From assembly GCA_900551445.1 (NCBI GenBank), contig URWA01000012.1, positions 1-64,000 of the forward strand: a DNA stretch of 64,000 nt. Direction: 5' to 3'. The position numbers and the translations under genes are program-made. The DNA comes from an uncultured Bacteroides sp. Lineage in GTDB: Bacteria; Bacteroidota; Bacteroidia; Bacteroidales; Bacteroidaceae. Shown in pieces: positions 49,555-58,483 of the stretch (position 1 is the stretch's first letter; the number at the start of each line of letters is the position of its first letter). The notes beneath the pieces are model-generated. The model saw only the letters and a program-made list of their open reading frames with translations, had not been told where the DNA came from and ran no database searches.

Positions 49555-51948
49555 ATGATGAAACTGAATTTGATTGCAGGATGTGTAGGTCTGATGATGC
49601 TGAATGGCATCGTTCAAGATATTCAGGCTCAAGATAGACTATACAAGAATACTTTCCCGTTAGGAGATGTGGAATTGCTCGACGGACCGTTTAAGCATGC
49701 CCAGGAATTAAACCTCAAGGTTTTGATGGAATATGATGTAGACCGCCTCCTGGCTCCTTTCTTGAAAGAAGCCGGGCTGCCCGTAAAAGCAGAGCCATTT
49801 CCTAACTGGGCTGGTCTGGACGGACATGTAGGAGGGCATTATTTGTCGGCCATGGCAATGAATTATGCAGCGACTGGCAACGAAGAGTGCAAAAAGCGGA
49901 TGGAGTACATGCTGAGTGAGTTGAAGCGTTGTCAGGACAGTAATGGAGACGGCTATATCGGGGGTGTTCCTAATGGAAAAGTGTTGTGGACGGATATTAA
50001 GAACGGAAAAGTAGAGTCTATCTGGAAATATTGGGCCCCATGGTATAACGTACATAAGAACTTTGCCGGATTGAGAGATGCCTGGATGTATACGGGAAAT
50101 CAAGAAGCATTGGATATGTTCTTGAAACTGTGTGACTGGGGAATTTCCGTTACGGAAGGACTTTCAGACGATCAGATGGAACAGATGCTGGCTAATGAAT
50201 TTGGGGGAATGGATGAAATCTTTGCCGATGCCTACCAGATTACGGGAAATAAGAAATATCTGACTACGGCCAAGCGTTTCTCTCATCGCTGGTTGTTCGA
50301 CAGCATGGCGGCGCACAAGGATAATCTGGACAATATACATGCAAATACACAAATTCCGAAGGTCATCGGCTATCAGCGTATTGCAGAAGTGTGTGGAGAT
50401 AATCAATACTTGGATGCAGCCGGTTTCTTCTGGAACATTGTGGCTTGCAAGCGTTCGCTGGCGTTGGGTGGCAACAGTCGTCGGGAGTATTTTTCGGCCA
50501 TGGACGATTTCAGAAGTCATGTAGAAGTGCGGGAAGGTCCGGAATCTTGTAATACCTATAACATGTTGAAACTGACGGAGGGTTTGTTCCGGATGACAGG
50601 AAAGGCGGCCTATGCTGATTTTTATGAGAGAGCACTATACAATCATATTTTGTCTACCCAGCATCCGGAACATGGGGGTTATGTGTACTTTACTTCGGCT
50701 CGTCCGGCACATTACCGGGTGTATTCAAAGCCCAACAGTGCCATGTGGTGTTGTGTAGGAACCGGAATGGAGAATCATGGTAAGTATGGAGAGTTCATTT
50801 ACACACATGCTTCTGATTCGCTGTTTGTCAATCTTTTCATTCCTTCACGACTGAACTGGGAACAGGAGAAGGTTACCATTACGCAGGAAACCCAATTTCC
50901 CGATGCGGAAACTTCTCAATTTACAATAGGATTGAAGGACGGAAAGTCTCGTCATTTCAAGTTGTTGGTAAGACGTCCGGCATGGGTGACAGAAGGATAT
51001 GAAGTGAAATGCAATGGAAAGGTAGTGGAAGCTTCGGAGAAGACAGACGGTTCTTCTTATATCTGCATCGACCGTAAATGGAAGGATGGGGATAAGGTGG
51101 AAGTGTCTTTACCTATGAAAATGCGTTTGGAAACGCTTCAAGGAGAAAATGATTTTGTAGCAATCATGCGTGGTCCTATTTTGATGGGAGCCTCAGTAGG
51201 GACTGATAATCTGGATGGATTGATTGCAGACGACGGCCGTTGGGGACACATCGCTTCCGGGAAACTGGTTCCGCTGAGTGAGACTCCGGTTCTGATTGGA
51301 AGTAAAGAAGAGGTGACCAATTACCTGAATGGGCTGAAACCCATCGAAGGTCAGACTTTACGTTATAAGTTGTCGGGCATATTCAATGATTCGAAGTTTG
51401 ATGGTTTGGTGTTGGAACCCTTCTCTCGCATCCATGACTGCCGATACATGATGTACTGGCTATGCATGACTGCGGATGGATATGCGGCATATACGAAACG
51501 TACCCAAGAAGAGGAAAAACGGTTGATGGCTCTGGATGCGCGTACGGTAGATGCGGTAAGTGTCGGTGAGCAGCAGCCTGAAGTGGACCATAAGATGGTG
51601 AAGGAAAACTCTGAGACTGGATTGCTGAAAGGTAAGAAGTGGAGAGATGCCCGCAATGGAGGGTATTTCAAATACACACTTTCTACTAACGGCAAACAGC
51701 CTCTTTCACTCATGGCTACTTATTGGGGTAACGAACAAGGTAACCGGAAATTTGAAATTGTGGTCGATGGTACGGTTGTGGCGACTGAGAATATCGTGGG
51801 CAAATGGAACAAGGAAGAGTTTGTGGATGTGGAATACAAATTGCCCGAGGCTTTGGTAAAAGGAAAGAGTCAGATTGAAGTCATGTTTAAGAGTGAGAAA
51901 AATAGCGTGGCAGGTGGTATCTTCATGCTTCGTCTGCTAACGGAATAA
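49555..51948 (+). CDS. GH127/GH146-type beta-L-arabinofuranosidase (DUF1680 family)
   Basis: A 797-residue exported protein; the signal peptide ends DIQAQ. The all-helical barrel starts after FPLGDVELLDGPFKHAQELN. The zinc-site pattern of HypBA1-type enzymes is present: Glu330 and Cys332 in PESCNTYNML, and Cys399-Cys400 in MWCCVGTG; in that family the first Cys of the CC pair is the nucleophile. It probably removes terminal beta-L-arabinofuranose. A C-terminal beta domain (about 520-797) completes it. It starts 31 nt after the preceding GH43 gene. Confidence 0.88.
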   Translation: MMKLNLIAGCVGLMMLNGIVQDIQAQDRLYKNTFPLGDVELLDGPFKHAQELNLKVLMEYDVDRLLAPFLKEAGLPVKAEPFPNWAGLDGHVGGHYLSAMAMNYAATGNEECKKRMEYMLSELKRCQDSNGDGYIGGVPNGKVLWTDIKNGKVESIWKYWAPWYNVHKNFAGLRDAWMYTGNQEALDMFLKLCDWGISVTEGLSDDQMEQMLANEFGGMDEIFADAYQITGNKKYLTTAKRFSHRWLFDSMAAHKDNLDNIHANTQIPKVIGYQRIAEVCGDNQYLDAAGFFWNIVACKRSLALGGNSRREYFSAMDDFRSHVEVREGPESCNTYNMLKLTEGLFRMTGKAAYADFYERALYNHILSTQHPEHGGYVYFTSARPAHYRVYSKPNSAMWCCVGTGMENHGKYGEFIYTHASDSLFVNLFIPSRLNWEQEKVTITQETQFPDAETSQFTIGLKDGKSRHFKLLVRRPAWVTEGYEVKCNGKVVEASEKTDGSSYICIDRKWKDGDKVEVSLPMKMRLETLQGENDFVAIMRGPILMGASVGTDNLDGLIADDGRWGHIASGKLVPLSETPVLIGSKEEVTNYLNGLKPIEGQTLRYKLSGIFNDSKFDGLVLEPFSRIHDCRYMMYWLCMTADGYAAYTKRTQEEEKRLMALDARTVDAVSVGEQQPEVDHKMVKENSETGLLKGKKWRDARNGGYFKYTLSTNGKQPLSLMATYWGNEQGNRKFEIVVDGTVVATENIVGKWNKEEFVDVEYKLPEALVKGKSQIEVMFKSEKNSVAGGIFMLRLLTE

Positions 51949-51966
51949 TATGTGCTATAAAAACGA

Positions 51967-53934
51967 ATGTCTATGATAAAACGTGTATTGTTTTCGTCCT
52001 TTGCGGCAATAATTTGTTTTACAGGGCTGTATGCGAGTGAAAAGGATGTGTTAAGTCCTGATGGACGTGTGAAGGTGGTTGTCTCGGATGAAGGTGGAAT
52101 GCCTTCTTACCAGGTCCTCTATGATGGAGTCGTTTTTATTAAGAAGTCTCCCTTGGGAATGAAATCGACAATTGGTGATTTCACGTCTTCTTTGTCATTG
52201 GGAAAGGAGATAAAGGAAGCCTCTATCCGGAAGAATTACCGGTTGCCGAACATCAAAAAAAGTAAGGTGGAATATGCTGCTGAATCGGCTGTCATTCCAT
52301 TTACCAAAGAAGGAAAGAAGGTTTTTGATGTGGAATTTCGGGTAAGTAACAATGACGTGGCTTTCAGATATACTGTGTATCCTAAGAAGGATATCTTGTG
52401 TTGTGTCGTACAGCAGGAAGCTACGGGTTTTGTGTTGCCGGAAGGAACGACTACCTTCTTGTGCCCGCAAAGCGGTCCGATGGGCGGTTTTGCCAGAACT
52501 TCTCCCAGTTATGAGACACCGTATACAGTAGATGATACAATGGGAAAAAATGGTTGGGGGGAAGGATACACGTTTCCTTGTCTATTCAAAAATTCGGACA
52601 AAGGTTGGGTGTTAATATCCGAAACCGGAGTGAACAGCTATTATTGTGGCAGTCGCCTGATAGGTCACGAAGGGGGGCTGTATACTATTGGTTTTCCACA
52701 AGAAGGTGAATTTAACGGCAATGGTACGACCTCTCCAGGAATTGCTCTTCCGGGCAAGACTCCTTGGCGTACGATTACGTTGGGTTCCACTTTGGCTCCA
52801 ATTGTAGAAACGACTGTACCGTTTGATGTAGTGGAACCGTTGTATGAACCGTCGAAAGACTATGCGGCTGAATATGGTTGTGGAACCTGGAGCTGGATTA
52901 TTGCGGGCGATGCCAGCATGAATATGGACGACCAGAAGCGTTATGTAGATTTCTGTGCAGCAATGGGTTACCGTACAGTGCTGGTCGATGCGCTTTGGGA
53001 TACGCAGGTGGGCTATGACAAAATAGAAGAGCTGGCAGCTTATGCCAAACAGAAGAATGTAGGACTGTATTTGTGGTATAACTCCAATGGATACTGGAAT
53101 GATGCGCCTCAAGGTCCTCGTGGAAAGATGAGTAACATTATCGCCCGTCGGAAAGAGATGAAGTGGATGCAGCGTATCGGTATTAAAGGAATCAAGGTTG
53201 ACTTTGTGGGGAGTGACAAGCAGGTTACCATGCAGATTTACGAAGATATTTTGGCCGATGCAAATGATTATGGACTCTTGGTGATTTTCCATGGATGTAC
53301 CATTCCGCGTGGATGGGAACGTATGTATCCTAATTATGCGGCCAGTGAAGCCGTATTGGCCAGTGAAAACATGAATTTCTCTCAGGGAAGCTGCGATGCA
53401 GAAGCATTCAATGCATGTATTCATCCGTTTGTACGCAACACAATTGGAAGCATGGACTTTGGAGGAAGTACACTGAACAAGTATTATAATGCGAAAAATG
53501 AGCCGGGTGGACGGATGAGAGTGACCTCCGATGTATTTGCGCTGGCTACGGCAGTATTGTTCCAGAGTCCGGTACAGCACTTTGCATTGGCACCGAATAA
53601 CCTGACGGATGCGCCGGCTTGGGCCATTGATTTCATGAAGAAAGTACCGACCACATGGGATGAAGTGAAATTTATAGACGGCTATCCAGGCAAGTATATT
53701 GTGATGGCACGTAAACATGCCGGTAAATGGTATGTAGCCGGTATCAATGCACAGGATAAAACCATTAAGTTGAAAATCGATGTGTCTACCTTGTTCGCGG
53801 CAGGAGAGGTTGTCAATTTGTATGAAGATAATGATAAACTGGCGGGCTCAGTCAAGGAGCAGGTTATCAGCAAGAAACAGATTGTCAATCTTTCTATTCC
53901 TAAGAATGGAGGGGTGGTGATTACTCGGAAATAA
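51967..53934 (+). CDS. GH97 glycoside hydrolase, retaining alpha-galactosidase type
   Basis: A 655-residue exported enzyme with a signal peptide ending near LYASEK. An N-terminal beta-supersandwich (about 20-290) is followed by a TIM barrel (about 300-560) and a C-terminal beta domain. In the barrel, KVDFVGSDKQ places a catalytic Asp at 412, the position of the nucleophile in retaining GH97 alpha-galactosidases. The inverting alpha-glucosidase subgroup lacks it, so this fits the retaining subgroup. It is followed 31 nt later by the frameshifted GH43. Confidence 0.9.
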   Translation: MSMIKRVLFSSFAAIICFTGLYASEKDVLSPDGRVKVVVSDEGGMPSYQVLYDGVVFIKKSPLGMKSTIGDFTSSLSLGKEIKEASIRKNYRLPNIKKSKVEYAAESAVIPFTKEGKKVFDVEFRVSNNDVAFRYTVYPKKDILCCVVQQEATGFVLPEGTTTFLCPQSGPMGGFARTSPSYETPYTVDDTMGKNGWGEGYTFPCLFKNSDKGWVLISETGVNSYYCGSRLIGHEGGLYTIGFPQEGEFNGNGTTSPGIALPGKTPWRTITLGSTLAPIVETTVPFDVVEPLYEPSKDYAAEYGCGTWSWIIAGDASMNMDDQKRYVDFCAAMGYRTVLVDALWDTQVGYDKIEELAAYAKQKNVGLYLWYNSNGYWNDAPQGPRGKMSNIIARRKEMKWMQRIGIKGIKVDFVGSDKQVTMQIYEDILADANDYGLLVIFHGCTIPRGWERMYPNYAASEAVLASENMNFSQGSCDAEAFNACIHPFVRNTIGSMDFGGSTLNKYYNAKNEPGGRMRVTSDVFALATAVLFQSPVQHFALAPNNLTDAPAWAIDFMKKVPTTWDEVKFIDGYPGKYIVMARKHAGKWYVAGINAQDKTIKLKIDVSTLFAAGEVVNLYEDNDKLAGSVKEQVISKKQIVNLSIPKNGGVVITRK

Positions 53935-53965
53935 TAGTGGATAAGAAAGTCATGATGAGGAATCT

Positions 53966-55676
53966 ATGAAAACGTATATACAAAATATTGTAGGAGGGCT
54001 ATGTATCACCCTGTGTTCTCTAACTGCTTTAGGAGTGAACGAGGGGTATAAACAGCTTTCATACTGGAGTTTTGAACTGTCTACGGAAGTACATCCGGAT
54101 TCCATCTCCCCTGCATTTGTGACGGACGACTCTCAAAATGGAAATGCACTCCAGTTGAGGCCGGGAGCAAAGGTGTCAGAACTTTTCAGCAAAGACGTAC
54201 CTTTTCAAGAACGAGGAGGAAAGGCTAACAGTACTTCGCTTAAGCTGAACAACAGTGAATTCAAAGTACCGTTTAATGTATCTCTTCCTTTTTCTGATAT
54301 TCAATACGGGTGGAACATCAGTTTGAGCCTTAAATGTAATCAGCTTGGGACGGAACAGGTATTTCTTTGTAAAGAAGGGAGAAAGGCTACCTTGACAGGG
54401 GATATATCCATCGGTTTTGACCCAATGGAAAAGAAGTTCTTTGTGGAGGTGCTACAGACAAGGGAGAAACAGTTCGTATGACCGCAGGTGATGATGTCAA
54501 GGCGGGAATATGGTATGATTTGTACGCTTCTGCGGAGTACGAAAAGACAAGTGACGCTACCGTCCTGACGTTGGGGGTGAAGCCATCCCTAGAACAGGGC
54601 TATAAAACTGCAAACACTTCCTATAAAGGATTGGCTGTACGGCATAATGCTGGCATGTGGATAGTAGGACGTGGATTTCCAGGAGGATACCCCAATAGTT
54701 TGCAGGTATTAGACGGGTATATCGATGAAGTATCCATAAAAGGGATGGAACGTCCGTATGAGCCTGGTCAGAATCCTTTATTCCGTGATGAATTTACTGC
54801 TGATCCGGCTGTGACGGTTTACAAGAATAAAGCCTATGCCTATGTAGGTGTAGACAAAGCTGGAGTGGGCGGCTGGTTCAATATGCCGGGATGGGTGTGC
54901 TATTCCAGTGAAGACATGAAGCACTGGACGCCTCATGGAATGGTATTGCGTGCAGGTGATTTTCCTGATTCCAATCCGTACGGAGCGTGGGCTGCTCAGG
55001 TGGTGGAGCATCACGGAAAGTTTTATTTTTATGTAACGCTTGATCAGAAAGAAAATGGTGCACATAAAATCGATGTAGCAGTGGGAGATAGCCCTTTGGG
55101 GCCTTTTAAACCTGCACGTACTGACGGAACGCCTCTCATTACAGACTCCATGACGTGTGATTCGCATCGTGCGAATGCGGACATTGATCCTACGGTGTGG
55201 ATAGACGAGGATGGAACTCCCTGGATGGCTTGGGGAAACGGAGACTGTTACATGGTGAAGTTGAAGAAGAATATGATTGAGCTGGACGGTGAAACCCGAA
55301 AGGTACCTTATCGGAATTATTCGGAGGGACCTTGGCTTTTCAAGCGGAAGAACTTGTAATTTATGCGGCAGATGCTCCGGGTACACAGCCTGAACAAATT
55401 TGTTATTCTACAGCTGAGGACATAAAGGGGCCATGGACTTATCGTGGTTTCATTACCGGACCGGCGAATTTTGGTTTTACCATCCATCCGTCGGTAGTGG
55501 AATTGAACGGACAATGGTATTTCTTCTATCATGATGGTTCTTATTCTTTGGATGGCCAGCCGGGAGGAGATTGTCGTCGCCATGTATGTGTAGAATATCT
55601 TTATTTTAACGAGGATGGCACAATTCAACCGATTGAATTGACATCTTCCGGTGTAAGCGGGGTACCTCGCAAGTAA
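53966..55676 (+). pseudogene. GH43 with N-terminal LamG-like domain, disrupted by two frameshifts
   Basis: Three successive frames together encode one protein of about 570 residues. Frame 1 (53966-54481) holds a signal peptide and a LamG-like sandwich. Frame 2 (54478-55359) finishes that domain and carries the GH43 base Asp (FTADPAVTVY), second Asp (DIDPTVWIDEDG) and acid Glu (SEGPWLFKR). Frame 3 (about 55332-55676) holds the rest of the propeller (YAADAPGT, YFFYHDGSYSLDG). The first break, at about 54456-54463, looks like loss of one base (VLQT then KGETVRMTAGDD). The second, at about 55351-55362, looks like loss of a few codons with a frame change; the paralogue at 57075 reads KRKGLYYLFYAGG there. 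It may be a real pseudogene or a sequencing error. Confidence 0.82.
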
Positions 55677-55715
55677 AATAAAGGTGAATTTGTTGGAACT
55701 TAAATTTTGAATATT

Positions 55716-57047
55716 ATGAATATTAGTAAGATTTTATTGTTATGTGGAAGTTATGGGCTATTGAATTGCTTGAATGTCAATGCCCAACGACCAATTATTC
55801 AGACAAAGTATACGGCCGACCCAGCACCGATGGTATACAATGATACGGTGTTTCTTTATACAACTCATGATGAGAATGATGCGGAAGGATTTAAGATGCA
55901 GGATTGGTTATTGTACACTTCTACGGATATGGTCAACTGGACCGACCATGGAGCAGTGGCTTCGCTTAAAGATTTCGGCTGGACAAAACGTGACAACGGG
56001 GCCTGGGCAGAACAGGTTGTGGAGCGTAACGGAAAATTTTATATGTATTGTCCGATTCATGGAAATGGCATTGGCGTACTGGTAGCCGATAGTCCTTACG
56101 GACCGTTCAAGGATCCGTTAGGCAAGCCTTTGGTATGGCAGAAGGAACATTGGGATGACATTGATCCGACAGTGTTTATTGACAACGACGGACAGGCTTA
56201 TATGTATTGGGGAAATCCGAACTGTTATTATGTGAAATTGAATGAGGATATGATTTCGTATTCCGGAGATATTGTGAAATTGAAGGAAACTCCGGAGCAT
56301 TATCAGGAAGGTCCTTGGTTCTATAAACGCAACAGACACTATTATTTGGCTTTTGCTTCTACTTGCTGTCCGGAAGGCATCGGTTATGCTATGAGTGATA
56401 GCCCTACAGGTCCGTGGAAGACCAGAGGATACATCATGCGTCCTACGGATAGGACCCGTGGAAATCATCCGGGTATTATGGATTACAAAGGAAAGTCGTA
56501 TGTCTTTGGCTTGAATTATGATTTATTGAAGCTGGAAACTGATACGCACTATGAACGTCGTTCGGTGGCAGTGGCTGAAATGCATTACAACGCAGATGGA
56601 ACCATTCAGGAAGTACCATATTGGGCGGATACCAAACTGGAACAGATAGGCACTTTCAATCCGTTCCGTAGAGTGGAAGCCGAAACAATGGCATGGGGGT
56701 ATGGATTGCAAACAGCTCCTAACAGGATGCAGGGCCTTTCTGTGGTGAATGTCAATAATGGCGAATATATTTGTGTACGTGGAGTGGATTTCGGCAAGAA
56801 TAAAGCCCGCCGCTTTGAGATTTCTGCATTGCCTCTTGTGGGAGGAAATCTGAAGATTCGTTTGGATGCTCCGGATGGAAAAATTGTGGGAAACGTGACT
56901 ATCCCACAGGGAAATGAGACTTCCAATTATCAACTTTATTCCTGTGAGGTCAATGCGGTTAGCGGAGTGCATGATTTGTATCTTAGCTTTGAAGGAGAGA
57001 ACAAGAAGGACTTATTTGAGTTGGATTATTGGAGATTTAGAAACTAA
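55716..57047 (+). CDS. GH43 with C-terminal CBM6 (GH43_29-like)
   Basis: A 443-residue exported enzyme; the signal peptide ends LNVNAQ. The GH43 domain (about 25-310) has base Asp in YTADPAPMVYND, second Asp in DDIDPTVFIDNDG and acid Glu in YQEGPWFYKR. A CBM6 module (about 315-443) starts at FRRVEAETMAW and ends VSGVHDLYLSFEGENKK. This subfamily acts as alpha-L-arabinofuranosidase or xylosidase on arabinoxylan. The ATG at 55716 is preferred over the in-frame TTG at 55707. It is a close paralogue of its two neighbours. Confidence 0.9.
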   Translation: MNISKILLLCGSYGLLNCLNVNAQRPIIQTKYTADPAPMVYNDTVFLYTTHDENDAEGFKMQDWLLYTSTDMVNWTDHGAVASLKDFGWTKRDNGAWAEQVVERNGKFYMYCPIHGNGIGVLVADSPYGPFKDPLGKPLVWQKEHWDDIDPTVFIDNDGQAYMYWGNPNCYYVKLNEDMISYSGDIVKLKETPEHYQEGPWFYKRNRHYYLAFASTCCPEGIGYAMSDSPTGPWKTRGYIMRPTDRTRGNHPGIMDYKGKSYVFGLNYDLLKLETDTHYERRSVAVAEMHYNADGTIQEVPYWADTKLEQIGTFNPFRRVEAETMAWGYGLQTAPNRMQGLSVVNVNNGEYICVRGVDFGKNKARRFEISALPLVGGNLKIRLDAPDGKIVGNVTIPQGNETSNYQLYSCEVNAVSGVHDLYLSFEGENKKDLFELDYWRFRN

Positions 57048-57074
57048 TCGTGAAAAATATAAACAAACTTTTAA

Positions 57075-58463
57075 ATGGATATTTCTATGGAAACAATCAG
57101 TTGTAAGAATCAATGGCGTAATATCATGACTGGAATCGCTTTATTGTCCGGTTTGACATTGAATGCGCAAAATCCTATTATTCAGACCTCGTATACAGCC
57201 GATCCGGCCCCTCTGGTATATAATGACCGGTTGTATCTTTATACCAGTCACGATGAAGGCGGGTCTACTTGGTTTACCATGAATGACTGGAAACTTTATT
57301 CTACAGATGACATGGTGAACTGGACAGAACATCCTATGCCTTTGTCATTTAAAACATTTGACTGGGCAGGAGGAGATGCCTGGGCGGCTCAGTGTATGGA
57401 ACGGAATGGCAAATTTTACATGTATGTGCCGGTGACAGACCATAAAGGAGAAACTGCCATTGGAGTAGCAGTGGCTGATAGTCCTTATGGACCTTTCTAT
57501 GATCCGTTGGGAGCTCCGCTTGTGCGGGCTGAATATGGTAATATCGATCCTACTGTCTTTATCGATGACGATGGACAGGCTTATTTGTATTGGGGAAATC
57601 CCAATTGTTATTATGTGAAGTTGAATGAGGATATGATTTCTTATGAAGGAGGAATACATGCGGTTCCGATGAAGCCGGAGGCCTTTGGACTCAGGGAGGG
57701 AGATCCGCAGCGCCCTACCTTGTATGAGGAAGCTCCATGGTTATATAAGCGGAAGGGCTTGTATTATCTTTTTTATGCAGGAGGCCCTGTACCTGAGCAT
57801 TTGGCTTATGCTACGTCGAAAAGTCCCGAAGGGCCATGGAAGTATGGAGGTACGTTGATGGCTACTGAAGGAGGAAGTTTTACGAATCATCCGGGTATTG
57901 CCGACTTCAGAGGAAAAACATACTTATTCTATCACGATGCTGCTCTTCCGGGAGGAAGTGGCTTTACCCGTTCAGTATGCTTCAGAGAACTGGATTTCCA
58001 GGCAGATGGAAAGATTCCGTGTGTAAAAATGGTGAAAGAGGGTGTGGCAAACAGTTTGAAGCCTCTTTGTCCATACCGGAAGGTAGAAGCCGAAACCATT
58101 GCCTGGTCGGAAAAAATGAAGAGTTCCTATAATCCTCAAGTGGGAGTGTTTATTACTGCTTTGGCCGATGGGGCTTATACAAGAGTTCGGTCTGTTGATT
58201 TTGGTGAAAAGGCTCCTTCTCGTTTTACTGCCCGTTTGTCTACTACTCACAATGCGGAGATTACGATGGAAGTACATCTTGACGGATTGGACGGTCAGGT
58301 GTTGGCAAAGATAAAGGTACCGCGGACGGGGGGAAGCGACCGTTGGCGGATGGTGGAAGCACAGATACCGCAAGTAACTGGTGTGCATGATCTTTATTTT
58401 GTCTTTAGAGGAGATGCTCCCAAAGATCTGGCGTATTTCGATTATTGGAAGCTGAATTACTAA
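57075..58463 (+). CDS. GH43 with C-terminal CBM6 (GH43_29-like), second copy
   Basis: A 462-residue exported enzyme. The signal peptide ends LTLNAQ; the start may be 57087 (METISCKN), which gives a more normal signal length. GH43 residues: base Asp in YTADPAPLVYND, second Asp in NIDPTVFIDDDG, acid Glu in YEEAPWLYKR. The CBM6 starts at YRKVEAETIAW. Overall it is clearly related to the gene before it, with an insertion (AFGLREGDPQRP) before the acid Glu. It starts 27 nt after that gene. Confidence 0.9.
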   Translation: MDISMETISCKNQWRNIMTGIALLSGLTLNAQNPIIQTSYTADPAPLVYNDRLYLYTSHDEGGSTWFTMNDWKLYSTDDMVNWTEHPMPLSFKTFDWAGGDAWAAQCMERNGKFYMYVPVTDHKGETAIGVAVADSPYGPFYDPLGAPLVRAEYGNIDPTVFIDDDGQAYLYWGNPNCYYVKLNEDMISYEGGIHAVPMKPEAFGLREGDPQRPTLYEEAPWLYKRKGLYYLFYAGGPVPEHLAYATSKSPEGPWKYGGTLMATEGGSFTNHPGIADFRGKTYLFYHDAALPGGSGFTRSVCFRELDFQADGKIPCVKMVKEGVANSLKPLCPYRKVEAETIAWSEKMKSSYNPQVGVFITALADGAYTRVRSVDFGEKAPSRFTARLSTTHNAEITMEVHLDGLDGQVLAKIKVPRTGGSDRWRMVEAQIPQVTGVHDLYFVFRGDAPKDLAYFDYWKLNY

Positions 58464-58483
58464 CTATATAGCAACGACTTATT

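Noticed and set aside
52612..53718. 368-residue minus-strand ORF inside the GH97 gene
   Set aside because: Antisense shadow of a gene with catalytic motifs; rich in His, Ile and Arg as expected for a reversed coding frame.
54450..54485. Programmed frameshifting as the explanation for the split GH43
   Set aside because: No slippery heptamer or downstream pseudoknot is evident, and a second, different break follows in the same gene.
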